A stretch of 64,000 nt of DNA, from contig NZ_RBHX01000001.1 in NCBI RefSeq assembly GCF_003626735.1, forward strand, positions 744,001-808,000. Reading direction: 5' to 3'. The notes under the pieces were generated by a model. That model saw only the letters and a list, made by a program, of their open reading frames with translations. It ran no database searches and was not told the origin of the DNA. Each line of letters begins with the position of its first letter. Position 1 is the stretch's first letter. A program made the position numbers and the translations under genes. Below are positions 8,794 through 17,423 of this stretch, in pieces. Source of the DNA: Microbacterium sp. CGR2. Its GTDB lineage: Bacteria; Actinomycetota; Actinomycetes; Actinomycetales; Microbacteriaceae.

Positions 8794-10646
8794 GCGGGAC
8801 GATCAGCGCTCGGATGCTGACCACCGAGATCCTGGATGCCGACCCCGCCGACTTCCGGGTCGATGTGAGGGCCGCCGGGGACCTCCGTCACATCTCGGTT
8901 CGATATGACGGCATCGCTCCTGCGAACGCGGCCCTGCGGGTGTCGGTCCGCGTGCCCGATGCGTCGAGTCCGTGGTGGCTCATCCCAGGCCTCTTCTACG
9001 GCGACAACCGCCCCGCCGACAACGACCGACCGTATCCGCGGTTCGAGGTCGCCCCGCGCGCCGACGGTCGGGGCGACGCGTTCATCAGCGACGAGTGGCA
9101 TTTCCGATCGGACCGGGCGGCGACCCCGGTGGTCTTCGTCTGGCCCGACCGCTCGCTCCCGGGATTCGCGCTGTCTGCGCCGCCGGTCACCTCCCTCGGA
9201 CTCACCGGTCTGGGTTTCGCCGCCGAGGGTGGCGAGGCGATCCTCAGCGCCACGTTCCCGGCACGGGAGTTTCCGGTCACCTACTATGGCGACGCCGAGC
9301 CACGCGACCCGGAGGTGCTGCGGCATCGCTTCGCCTCGGGTGACGTCGTCGCGATCACCGTCCGGCTGCACGAGCTCACGCCGGATCGTCATGACTACAC
9401 GCGGGTGCTGCGGGAGATCCGCGCCGACAGCATCCGTTCGTCACCCCTCCGACCCTGGATGGACATCCCGTCCGCTGCCGCGCTGAGTGCGGAGGGCCTT
9501 CACCGCTGGCACTACGACCCCGATCCGGGCGTGCTGCTGGAGACCGTCGGCTTCGATCGTGAGGTCTCCGGGCGCGACGGCCACCCGGTCGATCGGCAGG
9601 CGATGCACGTGGGCTGGGTGTCCGGCATCCCCTGGGCCTACGCGATGCTCCGTCACGCCGAGCGGACCGACGACAGTGCGCTGCGGGAGTCCGCTGTGCG
9701 CGTCATCGACTTCTGCACCGCCGACCTGTCGCCCAGCGGCACGTTCTGGGGGGTCTGGTACCGAGATGGCGGGTGGACGCAGAGCTGGACGCCCCACCGC
9801 CGCGGGCTGCACGGTCGCACTCTCGGTGAGGGGACCCAGTTCCTCATCCGCGCGGTCGCTCTCTCCGAGCGCGACGAATGGCGGCGCGCGGTGATCTCCA
9901 ATCTCGACGCGGTGGTCGCCCGACAGCGGGAGGACGGAAACCTCGGCAGCATCCATCACGCCGAAACCGGCGAAGTGCTCGTCTGGGACGGTTCGGCGGG
10001 TCTCGCCTGGGTGGGTGCCCTGGCCGAGGCGGCGGACTGGGACGAGCGCTATCTCGCCGCCGCCGTGCGTGCGGGCGAGTGGTACGCGCGTCTCGTCCTC
10101 GAGGAGGCGCTTCACGGAGCCCCCGAAGACGTCGACCGGGCGGGCACCAGTGAAGACGGGTACGTCGCGGTGATGGCCTATATGGCGTTGCACCGCGCCA
10201 CCGGCGATGCGCACTGGCTCGATCTCGCCCGCCGTGCCGCCGACTTCGCGCTGTCATTCCGGTACACGTACGACGTCGAGTTCCCGGCCAGCTCGATGCT
10301 CGGGATGTTCGACTTCGGCACTCGAGGAGCCGACCAGGCCTCGCCCTCGAATCAGCATCTCCACGCCTACGGACTGGTGATGACCCGAGAGATGCTGCAG
10401 CTGGCGGATGCCCTCGGCGACCCGCACTATCGTGAGCGGGCCCTGGAGTCACTCGCCTGCTTCCGGCAGTTCGTCGCTCGTTTCGACGGCGACTTCAACG
10501 CGTATCGCGGCATGGTCACCGAGCGGTACTACCAGACCGAGTGTTTCCAGCCGAAGGGGATGCTGCTCACGCTCTCGCACGCGTGGAGCGCCGGCGTCCT
10601 GCTGCTGGGCTGTGAAGACGCGATCGCCGCCCACGTCACGGACTGA
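8790..10646 (+). CDS. Uncharacterised (alpha/alpha)6-barrel, glycosidase-like protein
   Basis: A 618-residue protein beginning at a GTG that overlaps the mannosidase stop by four bases. Residues 1-220 are beta-rich. Residues 225-610 show repeated helix pairs with Trp- and Gly-rich loops (WVSGIPWAYAML, EGTQFLIRAVAL, GSAGLAWVGALAEAA, DGYVAVMAYMALH), which resembles six-hairpin glycosidase folds such as GH88, GH105 or GH127. I do not recognise a specific family or assign catalytic residues with confidence. It has no signal peptide. Its place as last gene of the ROK-SIS-GH38 operon suggests that it trims the same class of imported glycan. Confidence 0.7.
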   Translation: MSGTISARMLTTEILDADPADFRVDVRAAGDLRHISVRYDGIAPANAALRVSVRVPDASSPWWLIPGLFYGDNRPADNDRPYPRFEVAPRADGRGDAFISDEWHFRSDRAATPVVFVWPDRSLPGFALSAPPVTSLGLTGLGFAAEGGEAILSATFPAREFPVTYYGDAEPRDPEVLRHRFASGDVVAITVRLHELTPDRHDYTRVLREIRADSIRSSPLRPWMDIPSAAALSAEGLHRWHYDPDPGVLLETVGFDREVSGRDGHPVDRQAMHVGWVSGIPWAYAMLRHAERTDDSALRESAVRVIDFCTADLSPSGTFWGVWYRDGGWTQSWTPHRRGLHGRTLGEGTQFLIRAVALSERDEWRRAVISNLDAVVARQREDGNLGSIHHAETGEVLVWDGSAGLAWVGALAEAADWDERYLAAAVRAGEWYARLVLEEALHGAPEDVDRAGTSEDGYVAVMAYMALHRATGDAHWLDLARRAADFALSFRYTYDVEFPASSMLGMFDFGTRGADQASPSNQHLHAYGLVMTREMLQLADALGDPHYRERALESLACFRQFVARFDGDFNAYRGMVTERYYQTECFQPKGMLLTLSHAWSAGVLLLGCEDAIAAHVTD

Positions 10647-10725
10647 ATCGCGAACGCCTCCTGTCAAGCCCCTCGGCGGGTGTCGCCGCTCGCCGCAGGA
10701 TGGGGGCGACCCCGAAGGAGGCGCG

Positions 10726-11424
10726 ATGGACGTCATTCTGGTGCCCGGCCTGTGGCTGGACGGTTCGTCGTGGCAGGACGTGTCGGCAAAGCTGCGTGCG
10801 GCGGGTCACGTACCGCATCCGTTGACGCTTCGGGGACTGACCGCACGCACCGCCGACCGCTCGGGGGTGATGCTCGCCGATCACGTCTCCCTCATCACGA
10901 ACACCATCGACCAGATGGGCGGACCGGTGGCACTCGTCGGACACGCGGAGGCGTGCGGCCTGGTCCACGCAGCCGTCAATCGTCGCCCCGATCGCGTGGC
11001 CCGCGCCTTCCACATCGGCGGTCTGCCGAGCGCGGACGGGACCTACGTCTTCACGGGATTCGCTGCCGAAGCGCACCGCGAAACCGCCGACCTCGAGCGC
11101 CGGTGCACGCACGATGCGGCCTTGGCAGCCCTGCGCGAGCGTCAACGAGCGGGATACGGCAACGGCATCGACTCTCGACAGCGCCTGACCGATGAACGGC
11201 GCTTCGATGTTCCAGCCACCGTCGTCGCCACCCAATACACGACGGATGACGTGCGGCGCTGGACGACGGAGAACGACGATCCCGCGCGCGAGTTGACCCG
11301 CATGCGTGACCTCACCCTCATCGACCTCCCGGCAGGGCACTGGCCTCAGATGGAGTGCTGTGACGACGTCGCGCGCATCATCATCGAGGCCCTCCCGACG
11401 GGCACGCACTCGGCCGCCGCGTGA
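10726..11424 (+). CDS. Alpha/beta hydrolase-fold protein lacking the nucleophile serine
   Basis: A 232-residue alpha/beta hydrolase-like protein. VILVPGLWLDG opens the fold, the nucleophile elbow reads LVGHAEACG where an active enzyme would have GHSxG, and LPAGHWPQMECCDD supplies the usual C-terminal His. Ser-to-Ala at the elbow suggests a non-hydrolytic role, or use of a nearby Cys, which is speculative. The ATG at 10726 has AAGGAG at ideal distance; a longer frame from 10408 would overlap the previous gene. It follows the glycosidase operon by 79 bp and converges on the Gfo/Idh genes. Confidence 0.75.
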   Translation: MDVILVPGLWLDGSSWQDVSAKLRAAGHVPHPLTLRGLTARTADRSGVMLADHVSLITNTIDQMGGPVALVGHAEACGLVHAAVNRRPDRVARAFHIGGLPSADGTYVFTGFAAEAHRETADLERRCTHDAALAALRERQRAGYGNGIDSRQRLTDERRFDVPATVVATQYTTDDVRRWTTENDDPARELTRMRDLTLIDLPAGHWPQMECCDDVARIIIEALPTGTHSAAA

Positions 11425-11431
11425 CCCGAGG

Positions 11432-12469
11432 TCAGGCGATCGCCTGCACGCGTGCCGCGTTGCGGACCTCCACGACGGTCTTGTTCTCTGCGGACTCGTA
11501 GGCGGCGAGGATGACGCCGAGCACGTCGATGCCTTCGACGTGCGTCTGGATCGGGCGACGTCCGTCGCGGAGGCACTCGGCGAAGTGCGCGACCTCCGCG
11601 GCGAACTCGTGCACGGGTTCGAACGTCGTGGTCACCGGGTCTTCCCCGCGCACTCGCGAGACGAGGGTGGTGCCGTCCGAAGTCAGCGACCCCTTCTCTC
11701 CCACGAGCGAGAACTTCTCGGTCCCCACCGCCGCCTGGTACGCCCAGCTGGTCGTGACGTGACCGACGACGCCGTTGTCGTACCGGACGAGCACCTGGGC
11801 CGAGTCTTCGCCCTCCATGAACGCCAGCCGGTGGCGCGACAGGATCGCCGTCACCTCCAGGGGCGTTCCGCCGGCGAGATGCTGCAGCAGGTACAGCGGG
11901 TGGTAGCCGGTGTCGATGAGTTCGCCGCCGCCCGCCGTCGCGGCGTGCGCCCGCCAGCCCATGCTCTCGACTGTGAAGTCGTTGAAGAAGCTGTCTGTGG
12001 TGCGCACCTCGTACACGCGACCGAGCACCCCACTCTCGACCAGTTCCTTCGCGGCGGCGACAGCCGGGAGGAAGAGCTGATTGTGTGCGCACATCACGGT
12101 CACGCCGCTGCGTTCGACAGCGGCGGCGATCGCCTCCGCCTCCTCGAGCGTCAGGCACAGCGGCTTCTCGCACAGCACATGCAGTCCGGCATCCGCGGCG
12201 GCGATGACAGCCTCCGCGTGGAGATGGTGTGGCAGGCAGATGTCGACGGCATCCAGACCGCCGTCCGCGATCATGTCGCGATAGTCCCTGTAGATGCGTA
12301 CGTCCGCGTCATCGCCGCGTCGCTTCTCGGCGTTCGCCACCACCGGGTCTGCGATCGCCGCGAACGTGACGGTGTCGGGATTGCGACGGTAGCCCGCCAC
12401 GTGCGCGCCGGCGATGCCGCCGGCGCCGATGAGGCCGATCCGGACCTTGGCGGTGGTGGAGGTGGTCAT
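11432..12469 (-). CDS. Gfo/Idh/MocA family oxidoreductase
   Basis: A 345-residue NAD(P)-dependent sugar dehydrogenase-type protein. The N-terminal Rossmann motif GLIGAGGIAGAH binds the cofactor, the conserved CEKPLCL segment carries the catalytic-region Lys, and GGELIDTGYHPLYLLQHL gives the second family motif (G-D-x3-H type). It should oxidise or epimerise a sugar or cyclitol; the substrate is not identifiable by eye. Its ATG overlaps the stop of the upstream dehydrogenase by four bases, so the two are a coupled pair. The operator-like palindrome before that partner links the pair to the mannosidase operon. Confidence 0.88.
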   Translation of the reverse strand: MTTSTTAKVRIGLIGAGGIAGAHVAGYRRNPDTVTFAAIADPVVANAEKRRGDDADVRIYRDYRDMIADGGLDAVDICLPHHLHAEAVIAAADAGLHVLCEKPLCLTLEEAEAIAAAVERSGVTVMCAHNQLFLPAVAAAKELVESGVLGRVYEVRTTDSFFNDFTVESMGWRAHAATAGGGELIDTGYHPLYLLQHLAGGTPLEVTAILSRHRLAFMEGEDSAQVLVRYDNGVVGHVTTSWAYQAAVGTEKFSLVGEKGSLTSDGTTLVSRVRGEDPVTTTFEPVHEFAAEVAHFAECLRDGRRPIQTHVEGIDVLGVILAAYESAENKTVVEVRNAARVQAIA

Positions 12470-13455
12470 GACTGTCCTTTCCCTGCTTCGGTGGATGCTG
12501 CCTGATTCGCGGCGACCACGAACCGGGTGAGATCGATGGCGGCCTGAAGGTTCTGCGTGGTGTCGGCATCGCCGCGGATCGCATCGACCCAGAGCTCGAA
12601 GGGACTGGCCGCGGCCGCGTCGAACGGCACCGGCGTCCACTCCTCGCCGAAACGACCGCCCTTGGCGATGAGCGTCTCCTGGCCGAAGCCGTACAGCAGC
12701 GACGCGTCGGTCCCGCGCAGTTCGAGCGCGAAGGAGCCGGGCGTCGTCACGAAGCTCGCCTCTGCGACTCCGAGCGCCCCGCCCGGATAGCGTGCGACGA
12801 CGACGGCGTTGTCCTCGACGGCGCGGCCTGTGACGTGGCCGTACGCCGCGGTGATCAGGTCGGGGTGCGCGCCGAGGAAGCGCTGCACGAGATATGCGGG
12901 GTGACAGCCGAGGTCGGCGAAAGCTCCGCCGATGGCCGCGACGGGGTCGGCGAAGCGCTCGGGCAGCCATCCGCCGAGCCACCCGTCGTGCGCCATGCGC
13001 ACCCGGGCGTAGGTCAGGTCGCCGAGAGCGCCTGCCTCGATCAGTCGCGTCGCCGTCGTGACGACGGGTTCCGCAAGCCGGGGAAGGGAGACGGCGAGAG
13101 CCACCCCCTGCTCGCGCGCGGCATCGACGAGTGCCGCCGATTCCGCGACGGTCGGGGCGAGGAGCTTCTCGGTGAACACGTGCTTTCCGGCGGCGATCGC
13201 CCGACCGATCACGTCGGTGTGCTCGTTCGTCGCCGTCGTCACTGTGATGGCGTCGACGTCGGAGCGCGCGAGGAGAGCATCCAGGCTGCCGGCACGGTCC
13301 ACATCCAGCCGCTGGGCTCCCTCGATCCCGCGTTCGACATCCGGGTCCCAGGCGGCCACCAGACGTGTGGCCGGGTGCTCGGTCGTCTCCCTCGCATAGT
13401 CGTCCGCATGGACATGCCAGAAACCGACGACGGCGACGCCAATGGTGTCAGTCAA
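12466..13455 (-). CDS. Gfo/Idh/MocA family oxidoreductase
   Basis: A 329-residue second Gfo/Idh/MocA protein. The Rossmann entry is atypical, VAVVGFWHVHADDY, with Trp-His where most members keep a second Gly, so cofactor binding may differ. HVFTEKLLAP replaces the usual EKP with EKL, and GGAFADLGCHPAYL supplies the His motif. It lies first in a two-gene operon and may act on the same sugar as its partner or be a non-redox relative. The divergent phosphatase gene starts about 110 bp away, with a LacI-like palindrome between. Confidence 0.85.
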   Translation of the reverse strand: MTDTIGVAVVGFWHVHADDYARETTEHPATRLVAAWDPDVERGIEGAQRLDVDRAGSLDALLARSDVDAITVTTATNEHTDVIGRAIAAGKHVFTEKLLAPTVAESAALVDAAREQGVALAVSLPRLAEPVVTTATRLIEAGALGDLTYARVRMAHDGWLGGWLPERFADPVAAIGGAFADLGCHPAYLVQRFLGAHPDLITAAYGHVTGRAVEDNAVVVARYPGGALGVAEASFVTTPGSFALELRGTDASLLYGFGQETLIAKGGRFGEEWTPVPFDAAAASPFELWVDAIRGDADTTQNLQAAIDLTRFVVAANQAASTEAGKGQS

Positions 13456-13474
13456 GAATCACTCCTTCGTGAGA

Positions 13475-13494
13475 ATGTGGCAACGTTACCATGT
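13475..13494. promoter_or_regulatory. LacI-type operator-like palindrome
   Basis: The core TGGCAACGTTACCA (13478-13491) is a 14-bp near-perfect palindrome centred on CG, the usual geometry for LacI-family repressors. It lies 20-40 bp upstream of the Gfo/Idh pair on the minus strand. Its left half, ATGTGGCAACG, matches ATGTGGGAACG at 4586-4596 before the ROK operon. Confidence 0.5.
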
Positions 13495-13564
13495 GCTCCC
13501 AGACTGCCCGAAGGATCGCGGCGCGTGCCAGGATGAAACGAGCTGACCGGGGAGGGTGAAGCCG

Positions 13565-14725
13565 ATGTTCGACGAGCGAAGACGACAAGAAGCACTCGAG
13601 GAACTGGGGATCCTCGATACACCGCGCGACGAGCGCATCGATAGAGTGGCACGACTGGCCAAAGAGATGTTCGGTGTGCCCATGGTGAGCGTCTCGCTAC
13701 TCGACCGTGACCGGCAGTGGCGCAAGACCGAGATCGGCCTCGGCGGATCGGAAGCTCCTCGCCAGGATTCGTTCTGCGACTACACCGTCCGACAGGACCG
13801 CACCGTGGTCATCGAAGACGCCAGCACGACCGACATCTTCGCCGACAACCCGTTCGTCATGGGCGACCCCCACCTCCGATTCTACGCCGGACATCCGCTG
13901 CACGCCCCGGGCGGAGAGCCCATCGGGACGCTGTGCGTGCTCGACACCAAGCCGCACACTCTCTCGGACGCGCAGCTCGGTCTGCTCCGCGATCTGGCCT
14001 TCTGGGTGCAGACCGAACTCGCCAACGACGCCGAGCTCGACCACGCCGCTGTGATCCAGAGCGCACTCCGCCCGCACACCCATCCCGAGATCGACGGCTA
14101 CACGATCGCCGGCGGCGCCGCCTCCCTGGGCCGCCTCGCCGGCGACTACTACGACCTCAACGTGCACCGCGGAGCACTGCGCATCACACTCGCCGATGCG
14201 ATGGGCAAGGGCACCGGCCCGGCGCTGATCGCCGCCAGCGTGCGTGCGTCGTTGCGCACGGCTCCGGATCGCACGCTGGCCGAAGCGATCGCCGACGCCG
14301 ACCGACTGCTCGAGGAAGACCTCGCCGACACCGCGATGTTCGTCACCGCGGTGCATGCGGAACTGCAGCCGAAGACGGGCGAGCTGCAGGTCATCGACGC
14401 CGGCCACAGCTTGGCCTTCATCGTGCGGGCGGACGGCTCGTGGGAGCATCTGCGCTCCACCAGCCTGCCACTCGGCATGGGGATGGGACTGGATCCGCCG
14501 GAGGTGCGCGCACCACGCACCACGCACCTCGGACCCGGCGATGCCTTCATCTGCTGCAGCGACGGACTCCTCGACGTGCTCGATCCCGATGATCCGTTCG
14601 CGCACGTCTACCGCGTGTTGACGACCCTCGGCCCGGACGGGGCGATCCGAGAGGCGTTGCGGCTGGCGAGCGACGACCGGGCGACCGACGACATCACCGT
14701 CGTGGTGGTGCGGAGGGATCGGTGA
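13565..14725 (+). CDS. GAF-domain PP2C-type (RsbU-like) serine phosphatase
   Basis: A 386-residue cytoplasmic phosphatase. Residues 1-150 form a GAF sensor domain with an EELGILDTP lead-in. Residues 165-386 form a SpoIIE/PPM domain: GDYYDL, LADAMGKGTGPALI with metal-binding Asp, FICCSDGLLDVLD, and the terminal ATDDITVVVV. In the family, such enzymes dephosphorylate a STAS antagonist and so start partner switching. GGGGAGG lies nine bases before the ATG at 13565; a GTG at 13556 is possible but abuts that site. It is the first gene of a four-gene overlapping operon with a glycosyltransferase, a STAS protein and an RsbW-like kinase. Confidence 0.9.
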   Translation: MFDERRRQEALEELGILDTPRDERIDRVARLAKEMFGVPMVSVSLLDRDRQWRKTEIGLGGSEAPRQDSFCDYTVRQDRTVVIEDASTTDIFADNPFVMGDPHLRFYAGHPLHAPGGEPIGTLCVLDTKPHTLSDAQLGLLRDLAFWVQTELANDAELDHAAVIQSALRPHTHPEIDGYTIAGGAASLGRLAGDYYDLNVHRGALRITLADAMGKGTGPALIAASVRASLRTAPDRTLAEAIADADRLLEEDLADTAMFVTAVHAELQPKTGELQVIDAGHSLAFIVRADGSWEHLRSTSLPLGMGMGLDPPEVRAPRTTHLGPGDAFICCSDGLLDVLDPDDPFAHVYRVLTTLGPDGAIREALRLASDDRATDDITVVVVRRDR

Positions 14726-16689
14726 CCGCCCGCTTCGCGACGATCCGCGTCCTGGCGCTGCTGTCCGTCCTGCTCGGGGTCAACTACGTCGCCTGGCGAT
14801 GGCTCGAATCCGTGAACTGGTCGGCGTGGTGGATCGCGGTCCCGCTCGTGATCGCGGAGACGTACAGCCTGATCGACACCTTCCTGTTCTGCCTGACGAT
14901 GTGGCGTGCCCGCGAACGTCCGGCGCCGGTGTCGCCTCCACAAGGCACCGTCGACGTCTTCATCGCCACATACAACGAGCCGATCGAACTGGTCATGACG
15001 ACGGCGCGCGCCGCGCGCCGCATCGCCTACCCACATTCCACCTGGATCCTCGACGACGGGTCACGTCCCGAGCTCGAAGCCGCAGCCCGCGAGGCCGGCG
15101 TCGGCTATCTGACCCGCTCGGAGGATTGGGAGGGGAAGCCGCGGCACGCCAAGGCGGGAAACCTCAACAGCGCGCTCTTCCAGACCGACGGCGAGTTCCT
15201 GCTGATCCTGGACGCCGACCAGATCCCCGACCCGCTCATCCTGCACCGCACCCTCGGCTACTTCGCCGACGACCCGGCAGTCGCGGTCGTACAGACCCCG
15301 CAGTGGTTCTTCAACGTCGACGAGGCAGACCCCCTCGGGGCCCAGGCTCCCCTCTTCTACGGTCCGATCCAACAGGGCAAAGATGGCTGGAACGCCGCAT
15401 TCTTCTGCGGATCGAATGCCGTGCTGCGGCGCGAGGCCCTCATGCAACTCGGCATCATCGGGTACGTGCGCACCGTCACCGATTCGGCGGCCCGCGCGCT
15501 GAAGGCCGCCGAGACGCTGATCACGCGCGAAGCCCAGGCCGCGAAAGACGGCAACCTCGGGCTGGAGCTCAGCGCCCTGCGCATCGCGATCACCCGTGGA
15601 CGCAAAGACCTCGCCGCCGGCCAGCCGGTCTCGGATGTCGCGGATCGCGTACGACAGGCAGTCGATCACGCCTCCCGCATCCTGGTCGCGCAGGACCTCG
15701 ATTCCATCCGCGCCGACCTGGAAGAGATCGGCCGACTGCCGCTGCAGCACGACGCCGAGCTCGATTCGGTGATCGTCGACGAAGCGGGGCTCGACGCGCT
15801 CGCGGCATCCCACCTGTCCCCGGTCACCGCGGTCGACGCCGTTCGGGGCCTCCTCGACGAGCTGCGCCTGGATCGGGGCGCCGAGGCGCAGCCGATACTG
15901 CCGCTCGCGACGATCTCGGTCACCGAAGACATGGCCACCGCGATGCAGCTGCACTCGCTGGGCTGGCGCAGCGTGTATCACCACGAGATCCTGGCCAAGG
16001 GGCTCGCGCCGGAGGATCTGCGGACGATGCTCACCCAGCGCCTGCGATGGGCGCAGGGCACCCTGCAGGTGATGCTGCGCGACAATCCGCTGGTCAAGCG
16101 CGGACTTTCGGCCGGCCAGCGCCTGATGTACTTCGCCACGATGTGGAGCTACCTGTCGGGGTTCGCAGCGATCGTGTACCTCGCCGCGCCCGTCGTCTAT
16201 CTGGTCGGGGGCATCCTGCCCGTGACCGCCTGGTCGGTCGACTTCTTCGTCCGGTTCCTCCCGTACTTCATCGTCAACCAGGTGCTGTTCCTGGTCATCG
16301 CGAAGGGCGTGCGCACCTGGCGCGGGCAGCAGTATTCGCTGGCCCTCTTCCCGGTGTGGATCCGCGCCTGCTGGACGGCGTTCGCGAACGTCGTGTTCGG
16401 GCGACCGCTGTCGTTCGCGGTGACGAAGAAAGACGGTCGTGACACCCGCGGCGTGCCATGGCGTGAGATCTGGCCGCAGTTGACGGCCATCGCCGTGCTG
16501 AGCATCGCCCTGGTCATCGGAGTGATCCGTGTGTTCGCCGGCACGGCGGACGGCATCGGGACGCTGGTCAACACCGCATGGGTCCTCTACGACCTCCTCG
16601 TCCTCAGCGTGATCATCCAGGCCGCGCGGTATCGCGGACCTTCCGCACAGATCCTCGAAAAGGAGTCGAATGAACATCACCACGGATGA
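14722..16689 (+). CDS. Cellulose-synthase-like glycosyltransferase family 2
   Basis: A 655-residue processive GT2 enzyme of the inner membrane. Two N-terminal helices precede the catalytic domain: ATYNEP, ILDDGS (first Asp), LILDADQIP (DxD), SVTEDMAT (catalytic Asp) and QRLRWAQG (QxxRW, polymer binding). About four to five transmembrane segments follow. Between GSNAVLRREA near residue 230 and the TED motif near residue 401 lie about 170 residues, where BcsA-type enzymes have about 20; the excess is helical and charged. No PilZ domain is seen, so cyclic-di-GMP control is unlikely. The GTG start overlaps the phosphatase stop by four bases. The product is probably a secreted beta-glycan. Confidence 0.9.
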   Translation: MTARFATIRVLALLSVLLGVNYVAWRWLESVNWSAWWIAVPLVIAETYSLIDTFLFCLTMWRARERPAPVSPPQGTVDVFIATYNEPIELVMTTARAARRIAYPHSTWILDDGSRPELEAAAREAGVGYLTRSEDWEGKPRHAKAGNLNSALFQTDGEFLLILDADQIPDPLILHRTLGYFADDPAVAVVQTPQWFFNVDEADPLGAQAPLFYGPIQQGKDGWNAAFFCGSNAVLRREALMQLGIIGYVRTVTDSAARALKAAETLITREAQAAKDGNLGLELSALRIAITRGRKDLAAGQPVSDVADRVRQAVDHASRILVAQDLDSIRADLEEIGRLPLQHDAELDSVIVDEAGLDALAASHLSPVTAVDAVRGLLDELRLDRGAEAQPILPLATISVTEDMATAMQLHSLGWRSVYHHEILAKGLAPEDLRTMLTQRLRWAQGTLQVMLRDNPLVKRGLSAGQRLMYFATMWSYLSGFAAIVYLAAPVVYLVGGILPVTAWSVDFFVRFLPYFIVNQVLFLVIAKGVRTWRGQQYSLALFPVWIRACWTAFANVVFGRPLSFAVTKKDGRDTRGVPWREIWPQLTAIAVLSIALVIGVIRVFAGTADGIGTLVNTAWVLYDLLVLSVIIQAARYRGPSAQILEKESNEHHHG

Positions 16690-17002
16690 CAGAGGCGGAT
16701 ACGCCGTCATCGCGATCGCCGGCCGCTTGACGGCATCCGGCGCCTCCCTGCTGCGCAACGCTGTGAGCGACCTCGTCACCGCCGGGCAACCACGAATCGC
16801 GGTCGATCTGAGCGGGACGGAATTCGTGGACTCCTCCGGACTCGGTGCGCTCATCGGCGGCCTCAAGAGCGCACGGGTCGCGGGTGGAGATCTGCGGATC
16901 GCAGCGGTGCCGGATGCCGTGCGCACGGTGCTGCACCTCACGAACCTCGATCGGGTGCTCCGGGACTACCCCACGCCGGACGCGGCGTTCGATGAACACT
17001 GA
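16670..17002 (+). CDS. STAS domain anti-sigma factor antagonist (RsbV-like)
   Basis: A 110-residue single STAS domain. The phosphorylatable serine lies in FVDSSGLGALIGGL, the hallmark of RsbV/SpoIIAA-type antagonists. The ATG has GGAG upstream and overlaps the 3' end of the glycosyltransferase by 20 bp in another frame. It is predicted to be phosphorylated by the kinase encoded next and dephosphorylated by the PP2C enzyme at the head of the operon. Its free form could capture the kinase or bind the glycosyltransferase directly; the sequence cannot decide. Confidence 0.9.
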   Translation: MNITTDDRGGYAVIAIAGRLTASGASLLRNAVSDLVTAGQPRIAVDLSGTEFVDSSGLGALIGGLKSARVAGGDLRIAAVPDAVRTVLHLTNLDRVLRDYPTPDAAFDEH

Positions 17003-17411
17003 CCAGCCGGGCTTTCACATCGACGGACCCGCCGGGCTCGCCATGGTCGATCGCGCGCTCGACCAACTCGACCTGCTGTGGGCACGCAGCCCTGAGGTCT
17101 CGGCGGAGGACCGGACCCTCTTCACCCTGGCGGTGAGCGAGGTCGCGACGAACGTCGTCCAGCACAACGGGACGGCTCCGGTGACGATGACCGTGGACGT
17201 GCGGGTCGCGGGTGACGTCCTCTGCGCCGACATCACGGACTCGGCCCCGCCGGCATCGATCGAATGGCGGGACGTCGCGATGCCCGACGCGGACAGCGAG
17301 AGTGGCCGAGGGCTCGCCCTCGCGCGGGCCGCACTCGACGAGTTCAGCCACACGTTCGACGAGCACGGAAACACCTGGACTCTGCGGCGCCACCTCACCC
17401 TGGCGAGCTGA
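16992..17411 (+). CDS. RsbW-like serine kinase/anti-sigma factor
   Basis: A 139-residue GHKL ATPase of the HATPase_c_2 type. The N box reads SEVATNVVQHNG with the Glu-Asn-His pattern, the G1 box is DSAPP and the G2 box is GRGLALARAAL. These proteins phosphorylate a STAS antagonist and bind a sigma factor or another partner. Its ATG overlaps the STAS gene by 11 bp. No sigma-factor gene lies nearby, so the partner is encoded elsewhere or is not a sigma factor. Confidence 0.88.
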   Translation: MNTDQPGFHIDGPAGLAMVDRALDQLDLLWARSPEVSAEDRTLFTLAVSEVATNVVQHNGTAPVTMTVDVRVAGDVLCADITDSAPPASIEWRDVAMPDADSESGRGLALARAALDEFSHTFDEHGNTWTLRRHLTLAS

Positions 17412-17423
17412 GCGTCAACACCC

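Noticed and set aside
15061..16941. Minus-strand frame opposite the glycosyltransferase
   Set aside because: The plus strand encodes all GT2 motifs; the reverse translation is low complexity.
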